Below, in pieces: positions 1 through 11,089 of a stretch of DNA of 64,000 nucleotides. Within the stretch, counting starts at the first letter, position 1. Each line of letters opens with the position of its first letter. The notes below the pieces were generated by a model. The model was not told the DNA's origin, did not search any database, and saw only the letters and a list, made by a program, of their open reading frames with translations. This DNA comes from Mytilus galloprovincialis. Taxonomy: Eukaryota; Mollusca; Bivalvia; Mytilida; Mytilidae. The position numbers and the translations under genes were made by a program. Where the stretch lies: assembly GCF_965363235.1 (NCBI RefSeq), contig NC_134851.1:49604833-49668832 (forward strand), read 5' to 3'.

Positions 1-85
1 GCCGTCGGCTGTTGTCTTCTCTATGGTCGGGTTGTTTTCGCTTTGAGAAATTCCCCATTTCCATTCTCAATTTTATTCTCAATCA
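1..85 (+). repeat. Tail fragment of a Penelope-like retroelement family
   Basis: This copy reads CTATGGTCGGGTTGT and later CCCATTTCCATTCTCAATTT. The same block recurs at 31.9, 38.8 and 41.0 kb on the plus strand and at 2.3, 61.9 and 63.0 kb on the minus strand. At 31.5-32.0 kb and 61.9-63.0 kb it directly follows the coding 3' part of a Penelope-like element, so I read it as that family's 3' tail. This copy is cut off by the window edge. Confidence 0.6.
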
Positions 86-2308
86 GCCTGACAACACCTT
101 TGAGTACACCATATATGTTTTTTCAAGGGTTCGTGCACCTTATTTACACTGTTCAGATACCCACCATATTCATATACGTTAGTACTCTAATGAATATATG
201 ATTACTGGACCAATTAAGTGTACCATATAGTTTGTTTCTCATGCCCTAACCCCTCGTTTCATCAATTGTTAAATTTATAAAAAAAACAGTGCATATTTCC
301 TCGCATGAACCGTAATATTCTTACTTAGGCTTCAGTTTTTATTACTTTAGTTCAATTCAAAAATATTCGGTAGAATTTTGACTTAATGCAGAAACGTTTG
401 AAACACTGCAAATTCAGAAATATAGTTGCGTGTAATAATCTTATTGCGTATTCATGGTGACTGTCAAAAATGTAGATTAATTAAATCAAATTTAAATTAT
501 ACTGTAATTGAATATTGTAAAAACGAAAAAGTTATGTCACATTCTGGGACATATAGTGCTACCTACATGGTTTGGGGCTTTCACGTTTGTTACAGATCGT
601 GTGGCGACCTATGTGTGTACATATTTGGTTGGTTAACTTCTGAGATAACATGGTATATCTTTTACATATACCCTATATCAATTCTTGTTTTCCACCTCAG
701 CACCACATTGCGGCCAAGGATATATAAGTGCTGTTCGTTCGTCTGTTCGTCCTAGCATCGGTTCTGATTGTAAACTTTCAAGCATTATTAATCGTTATCT
801 AATTTTGAAACAAATTAAGCATAGCTATGGATAACCGGGCAAGGCTGAAAATGAGCCCTGTTCAAACATTAAGTGGGTTGGGGGGGATAGAAAATAAGTT
901 GTGTTAAAAATTAAACATATTGCAACAATGGTTGAATTCACAGAAATATATTTTGAAGGTCTCGATCAGATAGTTTCAACGTACATTGTACATTTAGAAG
1001 TCAGCTTGTTAGATTCCCAAAATCAACTAACAAAATCATGAGGAATTGATAAATAAAGGCTGGGTTGTAAAATTTCCTTACAATTTGATAAAGAACTTAT
1101 CATAATACCAAATCTTCATATGTTTATAGTGTAAGATTTTTTAAGCAAGGCGGTAAAGACTGAAAATGACCTCGTTACAAAGGCATAATTATAATTTATG
1201 ATCGGTTTAAAAACAGTTCCTGATATCACTACAGTAAGTACACCAACAGAATGGTTATATGAATTAGCGGACAAATCAAATAAAGTTGAAATAAGTTATG
1301 AAGCAGATAGAGAACATAATTTAGACTACTTCAATGAAGCCTTACTGTCAGATATTGAGTATATTGAATTAAAGATCAGTTAAAGACATTGTAACGAAAA
1401 ATTTTGCTTCTCTTATGTCTAAATTGTGTTTAAAAAAAAGAATATAAGTGAATGTATTACATGTATGACATGCATCTAAAACGCATCACAATTCAGCAGT
1501 AAACTAGTATTGTCCCAGAAGTTATGTGTAATTTTCTTTTGTAAACACCTGCTTTTTATCTAATGCAACAGATTGCCCATCTTTAAGAATACAGTCTCTG
1601 AAATTATTTGAAGTACGATTCAATAAAGGGCCAGCGTGAGCTTTTTCTAATCAATTGATGTCAGGCGTTCATTTAACTTTTACAAAAATCTTCTCCTCTG
1701 AAACTTTAAGGCTTAATTCAATCAAACTTGGCCACAATCATCAATGGGGGATGGAGTGTTAGAAATTATGAGCGATGAAACACCACCACCACCCTTTTCC
1801 GCCTATTTTGGCCAACACGGCTAAAAGTATAACTTAGGGAGTAAGATGAAAGTTGAAGTCTGCTGGATGGAAAAAAAATCTAACAGGGGTAAGAATTTCA
1901 AAATGTTGCGATCTCCGTTCCGTCTATTTGCGTCAAAACTCTCAGCTGAGGTCGTGTTGGAGTTGTTGCCCTTGAATAACACAATGTTTGTCTATTATTT
2001 TAAACTCTTAAAACTAGATAAAAACTTTACACAAAAGATATCACAAGAGGTTCCTATGAACCCTGTGCCTAGCCTGTGATTATTGCTGTCAGTGTAAAAG
2101 TGTAATATTGACATAAACAGTATGTCCATATATCAGTAAAATACAGAATTTAAAAAAAAAATCAATTATTTCCTAAACATACATGTCTACATATCTAATA
2201 TCTTGACATATTGAGCGAATTCGACAGCCTCGAAATTATTTTAGCCAAACATTGAGATATATAATTTGGTTGGTTCTTGTGTGCACTCTCTTTTTGCAGA
2301 TCCAAAAA
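86..2308. other. Intergenic DNA, no convincing gene
   Basis: AT-rich DNA. The only coding-like stretch is a 61-codon ORF at 1198-1383 (+). It has a soluble-looking composition with many Glu, Asp and Lys, but no motif I recognise and no partner exon; it could be a lone exon or chance. Two loosely similar phrases (AAAATGAGCCCTGTT near 850 and AAAATGACCTCGTTA near 1165) suggest an old duplication. The ORF at 1846-2079 shows no protein character. Confidence 0.5.
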
Positions 2309-2960
2309 AAATTGAAAATGGAAATGGGGAATGTGTCAAGGCGACAACAGCCCGACCATAGAGCAGACAACAGCCGAAGGCGAACCAATGGGTCTTCAAT
2401 GTAGCCAGAAACTCCCGCACCCGGAGGCGTGCTTCAGTTGGCCCCTGCACAAATATGTATACTTGTTCAGTGATAATGGACGTCATACTTAAATACACAA
2501 GAAACTAAAATCAAACATCATACAAGACTAACAAAGGCAATTATACACAAGACACTTAAATTAAAAATCATACAAGACTAACAAAGGCCATGATACACAA
2601 GAAACTAAAATTAAAAATCATACAAGACTAGCAAATGCCATTATACACAAGAAACTAGAATTAAAAATCATACAAAACTAACAAATGCCATTATACACAA
2701 GAAACTAAAATGAAAAATCATGCAGGACTAACAAAGGCCAGAGGCTCATGACTTTGGACAGGCGCAAAATTGCGGCGGGATTAAATAGTTATCAAAGTAC
2801 CAGGATTATAAACATGTTTTTTTAGATCTCAACCCTCCCCTTTACCTCTGGCAAATGTAGAAAAACAAACACAACAATTCGCACAGTAAAACTCAGTTTA
2901 AGAGAAGTCCAAGTCCCATGTCAAAATATGAAACAAATGAAAATAAACAAAATGACAATA
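2309..2960 (-). repeat. Penelope-like tail repeat with expanded internal minisatellite
   Basis: This is the longer form of the tail family, in reverse orientation. It carries the GACAACAGCCCGACCATAGA block, then CACCCGGAGGCG, then the expanded 50-bp repeat, then GACAGGCGCAAAATTGCGG. The copies at 61.9 and 63.0 kb have the same order but only one or two of the internal units, so the expansion is specific to this copy. Confidence 0.7.
2494..2743. repeat. 50-bp minisatellite, five units
   Basis: Units start with TACACAAGAAACTAAAAT at 2494, 2544, 2594, 2644 and 2694, an exact 50-bp period. Each unit continues through CATACAAGACTAACAAAGGC. Units differ by a few substitutions only. Confidence 0.9.
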
Positions 2961-3531
2961 AAAGATAAATGACAACTATTTGAAATCTATGTTTTTAACA
3001 AAAATATTGAGAATGATCTCTTCCTGACACGCGATAACACAAAGGCATTCTGTGAGACGTCACTACTCGATTTCAGGTTTCCTGAGCCAAAACTTCAAAA
3101 TACAAATGAACCTTAATCTTAAAACAAAAGACTAATTTTCACTAACAATAAACAAAATAAGGCTTTTATCGCACTCTGTTTTTACTCTATTTTAATAGTG
3201 ATGAAATATATGTTATGCTTGCTAATACAATGTCAATAGTTTGTTTTGTTTTTTTTTAAGTGTAACCGTACATGCAGTTGTAATGTTATCCTAAGCTATG
3301 CATGAATACTACGTAGTCTCGTCAAGTTTTATTGTAATTACACAACGGGTAGATTTTAATTACCGATGGCGATATGTTTATTAAAGTAATAGATTACGTG
3401 TAACTCTCTGAGTACTTCTTTAGCAGAAATGTAAGTAAAATTATCATAGATAATTGTAGTTTTGTCGTTATCATGTGAAAGGGATTTTGAGCTAGAATAC
3501 CATGATAAATATAGAGTTATCAATTATATCT
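2961..3531. other. Intergenic DNA, nothing recognised
   Basis: AT-rich DNA without a credible ORF or recognisable repeat, apart from short A and T runs. Confidence 0.5.
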
Positions 3532-3748
3532 GTATTGTATTGTATTGCATTGTATTGTATTGTGTTGTATTGTATTGTATTGTATTGTATTGTATTGTAT
3601 TGTATTGTATTGTATTATATTATATTATATTATATTATTTTATATTATATTGTATTATATTATATTATATTTTATTCTTTTCTATTCTATTCTATTCTAT
3701 TCTATTCTATTCTTTACTGTTTCTATTCTATTGTGTTGTATTCTGTGA
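3532..3748. repeat. Pentanucleotide microsatellite in three successive variants
   Basis: The tract runs as TGTAT units, then TATAT units, then TTCTA units, keeping a 5-bp step almost throughout. All three forward frames stay open across it because no stop can form in those phases. That produces meaningless ORFs rich in Leu, Tyr, Cys and Ile, which should not be annotated as genes. Confidence 0.95.
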
Positions 3749-4739
3749 AAAATAAAAATGGTCATACGCCTTTAATTATGACTCTTTAACAATGAAATGA
3801 CAGATGCATTTACGAATAAATTGTCGAAATACTTAATTAATCAAATTGACATTCAAAAGTAATAACCTCTGCAACCTAAAGAGTCAGTGGATGTGAAATA
3901 CGATCCAAAAAAGTCGATGGTATAACAAAAATATCTATTAAAATATGATACCTGTTATGAAGCTGGTTATTAATAAGAAAGATATGAAACAGAAATTGAA
4001 GTAGACCAACTGTTACTACTGGCTGCAGTTAAGACGATTATAAATGTTCGCTACTTTGTTTCAATATTTCAAGCTTTGTGAATGACTGTTATCAATTGAT
4101 AGTATATAAATAAATAAACTTAAAAAGAAGGGTCAGTGTACTGGTTTTTGAGAAATAAACCGTTACAAACTATGCGGGAAATTATTCTGTCGTTAGTTTT
4201 CATACATCTAACATTGACAGCTTTTGACTTTCAACAGCTATGAAAAAATAACAAGGATGTTTAAAGATTTCAAGCAAACATTCAAAAACAAGGGGAGCAA
4301 ACATACGTATTAATGGTAAGATAATTCACAAATAAAGATGTCAGATAATAGATAGGGTGACCTTTAGTGCTAGTGACAATTGATAAAAGGATATGACTGA
4401 TAAATGTCAATGAGAAACAAAAAAATCGAAAAAAATAACCGGATGACGTCTCGATGGTCATGTTTTTCTTTGACTGTTTATGACGCCTATACACTAAATT
4501 CATTGGCTGTTGCATTTATACTGACCGATAATTTAGTCTTAGATGCATGATTTTTTAATAGTTGTTAGTTGCTTTGAACTAGCTATCAGTTACTGCGAGT
4601 ACACTCAGATCAGTGTCTTTTTGTTGTTGGGATGTTATATACAAGTACCTGATCATGTCCACTCGTTGTTTTTTCTAAATGTATTTCTATTTTTATCCAT
4701 CTGATCAGTTCAGCATTGTTGAACTGATTTTTATAGTTT
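3749..4739. other. Intergenic DNA, nothing recognised
   Basis: AT-rich. No ORF with protein character on either strand; the minus-strand ORF at 4282-4515 has no motif and low-complexity composition. Confidence 0.5.
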
Positions 4740-5095
4740 GTTCTAATGTTGTATTATGTTATGGAAGGGTTGGGATCCCACTTACATGTTTAACCCCGCT
4801 ACAATATGTATGTGTGTGCCTGTCCCAAGCCTGTAGCATGTAATTCAGTGCTTGTAATTTGTTGGTGTGTTACATATTTGTGTGTTCATTTTTCGTACAT
4901 AAATAAGGCCGTTAGTATTCTCGTTTGAATTGTTTTACATTTGTCATTTTGGTGCCTTTTATAGCTGATTGTGCGGTATTGGCTTTGATCATTGTTGAAG
5001 GCAGTACGGTGACCTATAGTTGTTAACATCTATGTCGTATGGTCTCTTGTAGAGAGTTGTTTCATTAGCAATCATACCACATCTTCTTTTTTATA
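4740..5095 (+). repeat. SINE-like interspersed repeat (same family as 63,535-63,906)
   Basis: It contains the family order GGTTGGGATCCCACTT, GCCTGTCCCAAGCCTG, AAATAAGGCCGTTAG, TTGAAGGCAGTACGGTGACC, CATTAGCAATCATACCACAT and a T-rich end. Near-full length compared with the 63.5-kb copy, whose ends are defined by a target-site duplication. Confidence 0.75.
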
Positions 5096-5769
5096 AACAG
5101 TAGTACTCAAAAACAACATAGAAAAATTAACCAGCACGAACCATAGACAATGTAAACAATGTAACACTGCAGACAAGGCGCAATTAAAGTGTGTCGGTCG
5201 ATCATAATTCAAGGTAACATAAATTAAAGAGACACATGAATAAGATTGCATTTTAGAAAAAGCATAGAGTATGACGAATACAAATTAGGTTGAATCATAG
5301 CTCATATCATAAGGTGGGCAAAAACAAGAAATCAGTGTCCGCCCTTCATCATGCGATATAAATACCAACAACGTACTCATTAAAAAGGAAAATTGTAAAG
5401 GCAAGAATAATTAAATGAAAAATCCATATGATGTATTTCTTAGATTTTTTGCCAGTTCGTGGTTTTTGCAGATTTTTATCCAAAAAAATGATTGGATCGA
5501 GCAACAGACAATGGCTATGTTCGTCCTTTCCATGGAAATGCTTGTTGAGCTGTCTCTATAATCTATATTTCTCAACAACGCTCACACCTACACATTTAAA
5601 AGCAAGAAATGCCAAGCTCTGACGAAACTTTAAACACTATATGACTTAAAAGAGCTTGAACGAACCGATCTACTAGGGTTACATTTCATAACGGGATGCA
5701 ACCTTACTTCTTTTATATCTCTGTCAGAATCATAACAAACGCCACAATTAAAATTGCCTTTTGACTTTA
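5096..5769. other. Downstream flank of the Mab-21-like gene
   Basis: AT-rich intergenic DNA 3' of the minus-strand gene ending at 5770. I saw no clean AATAAA signal close to the stop codon. The plus-strand ORF at 5428-5622 has no support. Confidence 0.45.
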
Positions 5770-7713
5770 CTATTTGACAAACTGCAACTCAAATTGTCTT
5801 TTTAATGCCAAAGTATTGTTCTCCCTTTCTTCGTATTCTTCTATATATGTCTTGAGACTTTCAAATCTATCCGACATTTGTAGAGTTTTCCAAATTTCAA
5901 AAGAGCATAGTTCAATTTCTTTATCGTTTGAAAGTTCAAATGCTTTTTGTAAAAGCTCATATGATGGAATCAACAATAGAGTATTCATTGACTTATTCGT
6001 GTCTTCTAGAACGACCCGTTTAAGTAACTGCAATGCAGATCGAGTTTCCAGTGACTTTCTTTGCTGACGGTTATATAAAAATTTAAGATAATAGAACAAC
6101 GTATGTGATTGATAACTTTCAAACTTTATGGTATCCGGAAAATCTGCAGTTAAAAATTGGAATTTTTCTGAACAAAAACCCATCGCATCTTTCGGTTCTA
6201 CTCTCGAAATTCTGTTATTTTTTAAAGACAACAAATACGATGACAATTGTAGAATGTAAGCCATCTTATGGTATTCCTTTGTGGAGTAAAAAAACGCTGC
6301 TAAAAGTAACCACCCAGACACGATATCGTAAAATGTATTTATCAAAATCCGAGAGAGACATCCTTTGTAAAGAAGGTAGCGACATTTATTTTTCCCATTT
6401 AAAACATCAAACGATGATAACATTGTTTTATTTCCTTGTAAAAACATCGTGGTAAGCATTCTTTTTGCAGAATAAGGTAGATTTTTTTGTAAAATCCTAT
6501 AAAATATACGTTTACATTGGCTATCCTCTATGTAATAATCTGACAAAAGCATAGCTACAGTACTTAATGTCTGCAGAGGTCTCACTGCTGCATCAAGTTC
6601 TGTCAATAGGGGCAATTCTTTTGAAATACTATTCGGTTTGTGTTTTAGATTTGAAAGTGAAGGAGCAGAAAATATAATTTTCCAACATCCAGGTTTATTA
6701 ATGTCGTCTAAAAACAGTGAAAGATACGAAAGACCATCATGTGAGAGTTTTCCGTCCAACATATTATGTTCAGGTATCAAATAATTTGGAATATATTCAC
6801 ATGAAATCCAATAATGAAGACGTTGAATGCATGAAAGAAAGCACTGCAGTAGATTTTCTTGAATCCAATACAAATGTTGGTCTTCCTCTAAAACCCAAAA
6901 CAGCACGGTTTTCATATAATATGAACATAACTTATCTTTAAGTATGTTATTTTTATTCAATATTTGCTTCAGGAAAATTTTCAGCAACGAATAGCATAAC
7001 AACTGACAATGATTCAATGAACTAACTAACAGTTTTTCTGACTGAGAAAAAGAAAATCGCCATTCTAATGGGTTACCTTCGTTGTTAGAAGACTTGCTTC
7101 CAATCGGTACTAATAAAACACCTGCGGTCACTACTTTAGAAATGATATCATGTGACGGCCACCCCGAAGGTCTATATCGAAGTAGCCATTTCTTGGCAAC
7201 ATTCGGCCATGTATGGCATTTTAAACAATGCACCATGTCTACTTCAGAGAATAACGAATGTGATAAACTTGGTCCATGAATTTCGGTTAATGCATGATCG
7301 CGTTCTTCTTTGCTGTAAAGGAAATTCATAAAATCATCACTGGCTATAACATTTCCATGATCAGTAATTGTTGGTAGGCATATAAAGGATACATCATCAG
7401 CAACTTTTAGTAACGTAAATCCTGGTAAGGCATTCTCTGTGTCAAATATAATGACTTCTTTTTTATTGTCAGCTTCGTGAGCTTCCCAAGTTTTTAACAA
7501 AAGCATCATATCAATATCGCTCCCTGGAAGGTCTACACCCTCAGCTTTGCTGCCGCTGCTTATTATTTCTGAATCATAATAAATCAATATGTCATCATGT
7601 AGCTTGCAATATAACCGTTTATATCTGACAATATTTTCAGAACCTACTATTTCGTCACATAGGTATTTGTATAGCCTCAGTGACATTGCCTTCAGTTCTA
7701 GTGCATTCTGCAT
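5770..7713 (-). CDS. Mab-21-domain / cGAS-like nucleotidyltransferase (cGLR candidate)
   Basis: A 647-aa protein in one uninterrupted exon. Counting from the ATG at 7713, residues 54-68 carry the nucleotidyltransferase signature: GS at 54-55, then DID at 66-68. A third acidic residue lies in EVDMVHCL (D159). So the likely metal-binding triad D66/D68/D159 is present. The Mab-21 C-terminal half follows: KCHTWPNVAKKW, EWRFSFSQSEKLL, LCYSLLKIFLK, SYYMKTVLFW. The last ~200 residues look helical and poorly conserved. Relatives of this fold include cGAS and cGAS-like receptors, which make cyclic dinucleotides, but also many Mab-21 proteins of unknown activity. The open frame runs four codons further upstream to GTG at 7725, immediately after a splice acceptor (TTCTTTAACAG). 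The exon therefore probably begins at 7725 and an upstream, possibly untranslated, exon exists outside my recognition. I chose ATG 7713 because GTG starts are not expected here. I see no zinc-thumb motif like that of vertebrate cGAS. Confidence 0.88.
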   Translation of the reverse strand: MQNALELKAMSLRLYKYLCDEIVGSENIVRYKRLYCKLHDDILIYYDSEIISSGSKAEGVDLPGSDIDMMLLLKTWEAHEADNKKEVIIFDTENALPGFTLLKVADDVSFICLPTITDHGNVIASDDFMNFLYSKEERDHALTEIHGPSLSHSLFSEVDMVHCLKCHTWPNVAKKWLLRYRPSGWPSHDIISKVVTAGVLLVPIGSKSSNNEGNPLEWRFSFSQSEKLLVSSLNHCQLLCYSLLKIFLKQILNKNNILKDKLCSYYMKTVLFWVLEEDQHLYWIQENLLQCFLSCIQRLHYWISCEYIPNYLIPEHNMLDGKLSHDGLSYLSLFLDDINKPGCWKIIFSAPSLSNLKHKPNSISKELPLLTELDAAVRPLQTLSTVAMLLSDYYIEDSQCKRIFYRILQKNLPYSAKRMLTTMFLQGNKTMLSSFDVLNGKNKCRYLLYKGCLSRILINTFYDIVSGWLLLAAFFYSTKEYHKMAYILQLSSYLLSLKNNRISRVEPKDAMGFCSEKFQFLTADFPDTIKFESYQSHTLFYYLKFLYNRQQRKSLETRSALQLLKRVVLEDTNKSMNTLLLIPSYELLQKAFELSNDKEIELCSFEIWKTLQMSDRFESLKTYIEEYEERENNTLALKRQFELQFVK

Positions 7714-7727
7714 ATTAGTAGACACCT
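7714..7727 (-). promoter_or_regulatory. Probable 3' splice site for the Mab-21-like coding exon
   Basis: On the minus strand a pyrimidine-containing stretch ends in AACAG at 7727-7726, directly before the coding frame. This argues for an upstream exon and explains why the open frame begins with a non-ATG codon at 7725. Confidence 0.5.
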
Positions 7728-8894
7728 GTTAAAGAATAACTAATGATTATAATTGTATTGGCAATCATTCTACATTTCATTATCTCTATATTATTATTGT
7801 ATGATATGTAATCATAATTGGCGGTCATCAAAGGGTCCATTGTAAATCTCAGTTAACTTAATTATAAACAAATACTTTCAAACCAGCTGACAAATACGAA
7901 AGAAATGATATTTGTCAAACTCCATTAGTATCGATGGCGTCATGTTGTCCCTATTGACACATTGAGCAAGTTAGGTTTTTGAATTTATTGAGCAGCATTT
8001 GAATCATGCATGTCATGTCCAAAATATTGTTGCAAATTTTTTTAACCGAATGTTTACCACATTGAAATTGACCGTTCAAGTGCTGAAAACAGTAGATATA
8101 AAAAAAAATAACCTGAATATTAGTATACTGCCTTATACACTGCGTTTAATATATAAACAGTTTTATTTTATTCTTTTGTTTAAACATAGCAAGTTTTGCT
8201 TAATATACTGGTTATAATGAATATTAAAAACATCTTCAATCAATAAAATTATTGTCAATAAATTCATTTTTTTTGGTTTGGATAATTTAAAAATAAAATC
8301 GCCAGTATCAATTGTGTGAAATTAAATATAACTGAAAATAAAATACTTATATTGATTACGATATGTATGTTTGCAAAGGATAACTTTTTATGGCTATTGA
8401 TCAAAATCATAATATAATAGAAAATGCCAAAACATTAATGCAACACTTTACCAAACTTCATTAGAACTGCAAAAGTAAAAAGCATTTATTAATTGCTCAT
8501 TGACATACCGTACAGGTTATTTTTCAAATTTCCAAAATGGCAGACAATTTTTCACAACATTAGGTAAACAGATTTAAATCGATTTATCTCTTCAGTATTG
8601 AATGGCATGCATCGTTGGTTACTTTACATAACTTTTTATATTTGATAAAGGCATTTAAATGTTATTGATTACGCACTTCATTGAGTGAACATATCAAGTA
8701 ACTTAATACATAAATAACATTATTTAAACAAGGTGTACAAATGTATATCTTTCATTACGTAAGAATTAAAGTAAACTTCTCATTAGTAATTCTCTTATTT
8801 GCTGTACCTCAAATAATGACATTTTTACCTATTATGTATGTTTGTTTAGTTCACACATCGTTTTCAACATAATGGAATTTGATGCCACAGTCGT
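7728..8894. other. AT-rich flank upstream of the Mab-21-like gene
   Basis: It probably contains an intron and promoter region of the minus-strand Mab-21-like gene, but I could not pick a first exon. No credible ORF. Confidence 0.4.
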
Positions 8895-9095
8895 AGAAGT
8901 GAGATGTATTGCTAGCTATAAAACCAGGTTGAATCGATCATTTTCTACATACGAAAATGCATGTACCAAGACAGGGATTTGACAATTGTTATCCATACGT
9001 TTGATGTGTTTGGGCTTTTGAATTCATCATTTGATAAGGGACATTCCTTTTTCAATTTTCTTTAGAGTTCAGTATTTTGTTATTACACTTTTCGC
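8895..9095 (+). repeat. Interspersed repeat containing AAAACCAGGTT
   Basis: A diverged copy of a family also at 32.1, 37.5, 45.2, 47.7 and 54.8 kb (+) and at 33.1 and 48.9 kb (-). Shared landmarks are GCTAGCTATAAAACCAGGTT, GAAAATGCATGTACCAAG, TTTGATGTGTTTGGGCTTTT and TTAGAGTTCAGTATTTTG. Confidence 0.6.
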
Positions 9096-9279
9096 GATAA
9101 TCATAAAAAGGAAGATGGACATGTCGATTTTTTTCTTCTTTTTTTGCAGGATTACACACTGCATGAGCAATTTCCATGGGTTTTGATGTTGTGTTGTAAT
9201 ATAACTGCAAATGTTAGGAAGGTTTGAGGTCACAAGCATGTTTCACCCCGTCAAATTTTGTTTACAAATTCTAGAAATA

Positions 9280-9960
9280 TTTTATACCAGAATTAAATTT
9301 TATATTTGCACCAGATGCGCGTTTCGTCTACACAGGGCACATCAATTACCCTCGATTCAAAAAGTGTTAAAATTGCCAAACAAGGTATGAATTTGAAGAG
9401 CATTAAGGAGCAGGGGTTCCGAAAAGTTTTACCAATTACTGCTAAGGTAATCTTTTCCTGAAGTAGAAAAGCCTCACTATTTCAAAAAGTTTTTTAAGCA
9501 GTTAATTTATAATTATGACCATATCTATGATAATTCATGTCAACACAGAAGTTGAAAATACACCTCAGTGGTACAATTTTGTTATATAAAAAAACAAAAC
9601 AAATTAGGGTACAAAACACATTTATTATGTAACAGAAATAATATTTAATGTTAAAAGCAAAACAATTTCATGTTTGCACCAAACGCGCGTTTCGTCTACA
9701 CAAGACACAGCAGTGACGCTTGATTCAAATAGTTAAGAAAAGGTCAAATAAAGTATGAATTTGAAGATCATTGAATACCAGAATTCCCAAACAATTTTGC
9801 CAATTACTACTAATGTACTCTTTTCCTGAGGTAGAAAAGCCTTAGTTTTTTAAAACTTCAAAGTTTTGTAAACAGTAATTTATAATTATGACCATATCAA
9901 TGACAATTCATGACATCACAAAAGTAGAAAATACACCTCAGTGGTACGTTTTTTTTTTAA
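9280..9960 (+). repeat. Two tandem ~368-bp units of the CGCGTTTCGTCTAC family
   Basis: Landmark GCACCAGATGCGCGTTTCGT at 9308 recurs at 9676. Each unit runs through GATTCAAAAAGTGTTAAAA, AATCTTTTCCTGA and TTATAATTATGACCATATC to ACACCTCAGTGGTAC. The pair is repeated at 11,090-11,775. Confidence 0.8.
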
Positions 9961-10720
9961 TAAAGAACAAAAAAGTATGGTACGAAGCATTTATGAGGAA
10001 ACAGAAAAATATGTAATGCAAAACAAAAACCAAACGATACAATAAAAGCATTTTTAAAATTTTCAAACATAATTAAGAAAGTTCTTTTACAAATGTTGAC
10101 TATTCAAAATCGTGTTCACTATGTTTTGTTAATTTTTTAAATTTTTGTTCGTAAACAAATATATATATTATGCTGTTGTGTTTCTTCTCTATTAAGGCTT
10201 AAGGTAGAAAGATTTCAAATCTGATGTATTACATTTGACGTCCGACGTCCGTCCACTTTTTTAACTTCTTCAACTTCAGAACGACTTAAAAGGATCAATA
10301 TAATACTATTATTTTCTCTATTCTTGAAGAATATGATTAAAGATCATTACATGTCATTTTCATATCAGATTTATTACCAGCCATTGTTGAATATTAGCAA
10401 ACAATTTTGCCGCTGTATCCCACTTATTACGGCATTTGCCATTAATGTAGACATGTGGAAAGTTAATACCAGAACTAATAAACAGACATTGTCTAATATT
10501 AATGCCTGTACCAAATAAGTAATATAACAACCGTAGTAATCGAGTGCGTGGTCATTAGATATGGTTTGTTTTATGGTATATACTCTGATCATGAGCTTAA
10601 CGTATACAATCAACCATTCATTGACACAATATAAGGGTTTTACTCTTTATACTGATCCCTTTTTCTCTGAAGTCAACAATTGTGTCAATGATTGTCGTGA
10701 ATATTGTTTTACCTTTAAAT
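9280..10720. repeat. Segmental duplication, copy 1
   Basis: Homologous to 11,090-13,285. Anchor offsets are 1826 bp for the first tandem units and 1348 bp at AGTTAATACCAG (10461 versus 11809), so copy 1 carries about 480 bp more between them. Later shared phrases are CTTGAGCTTAACGTATACAA and GTCAATGATTGTCG. The ORFs at 10324-10746 fall inside and look non-coding. Confidence 0.7.
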
Positions 10721-11089
10721 GTAAGATGTTGATAGCTAATCAGTGAATATGATCAACAGTGAGGACAGGGAAATTAACGTATCGTATAAATACACAGGTG
10801 CATTACTACACAAATAAAAAATGTTGCTCATGGAGTCTTTAGTTTTCTATATTTGGTTCTATTAATTATTTGTGTTTGTTTGTTTGGTTGGTTTGGTTTT
10901 TTTCAGTCAGATCGTTGTCATTTTCTATTGGACTCATGCGTCAGAAAGTCTTTTTGCCTCTCTTAAATCATGTTAATTACCTACTTGAATTAGTTGATCT
11001 TAGTGCAATTTGAATGTTTCCATCAATGTCAACACACTTGTTGATCTTTAAAGTTAAAGTTTACTTTGATAAAAATAGGTATAATATTT

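Noticed and set aside
3462..3789. Three overlapping plus-strand ORFs of 67-97 codons
   Set aside because: Translations of the pentanucleotide microsatellite; no protein character.
5774..7279. Plus-strand ORFs of 65-116 codons opposite the Mab-21-like gene
   Set aside because: Antisense shadows of a long coding exon with recognised motifs.
7714..7725. GTG as the start codon of the Mab-21-like protein
   Set aside because: Eukaryotic gene; GTG sits just after a splice acceptor. The first ATG at 7713 or an upstream exon is more likely.
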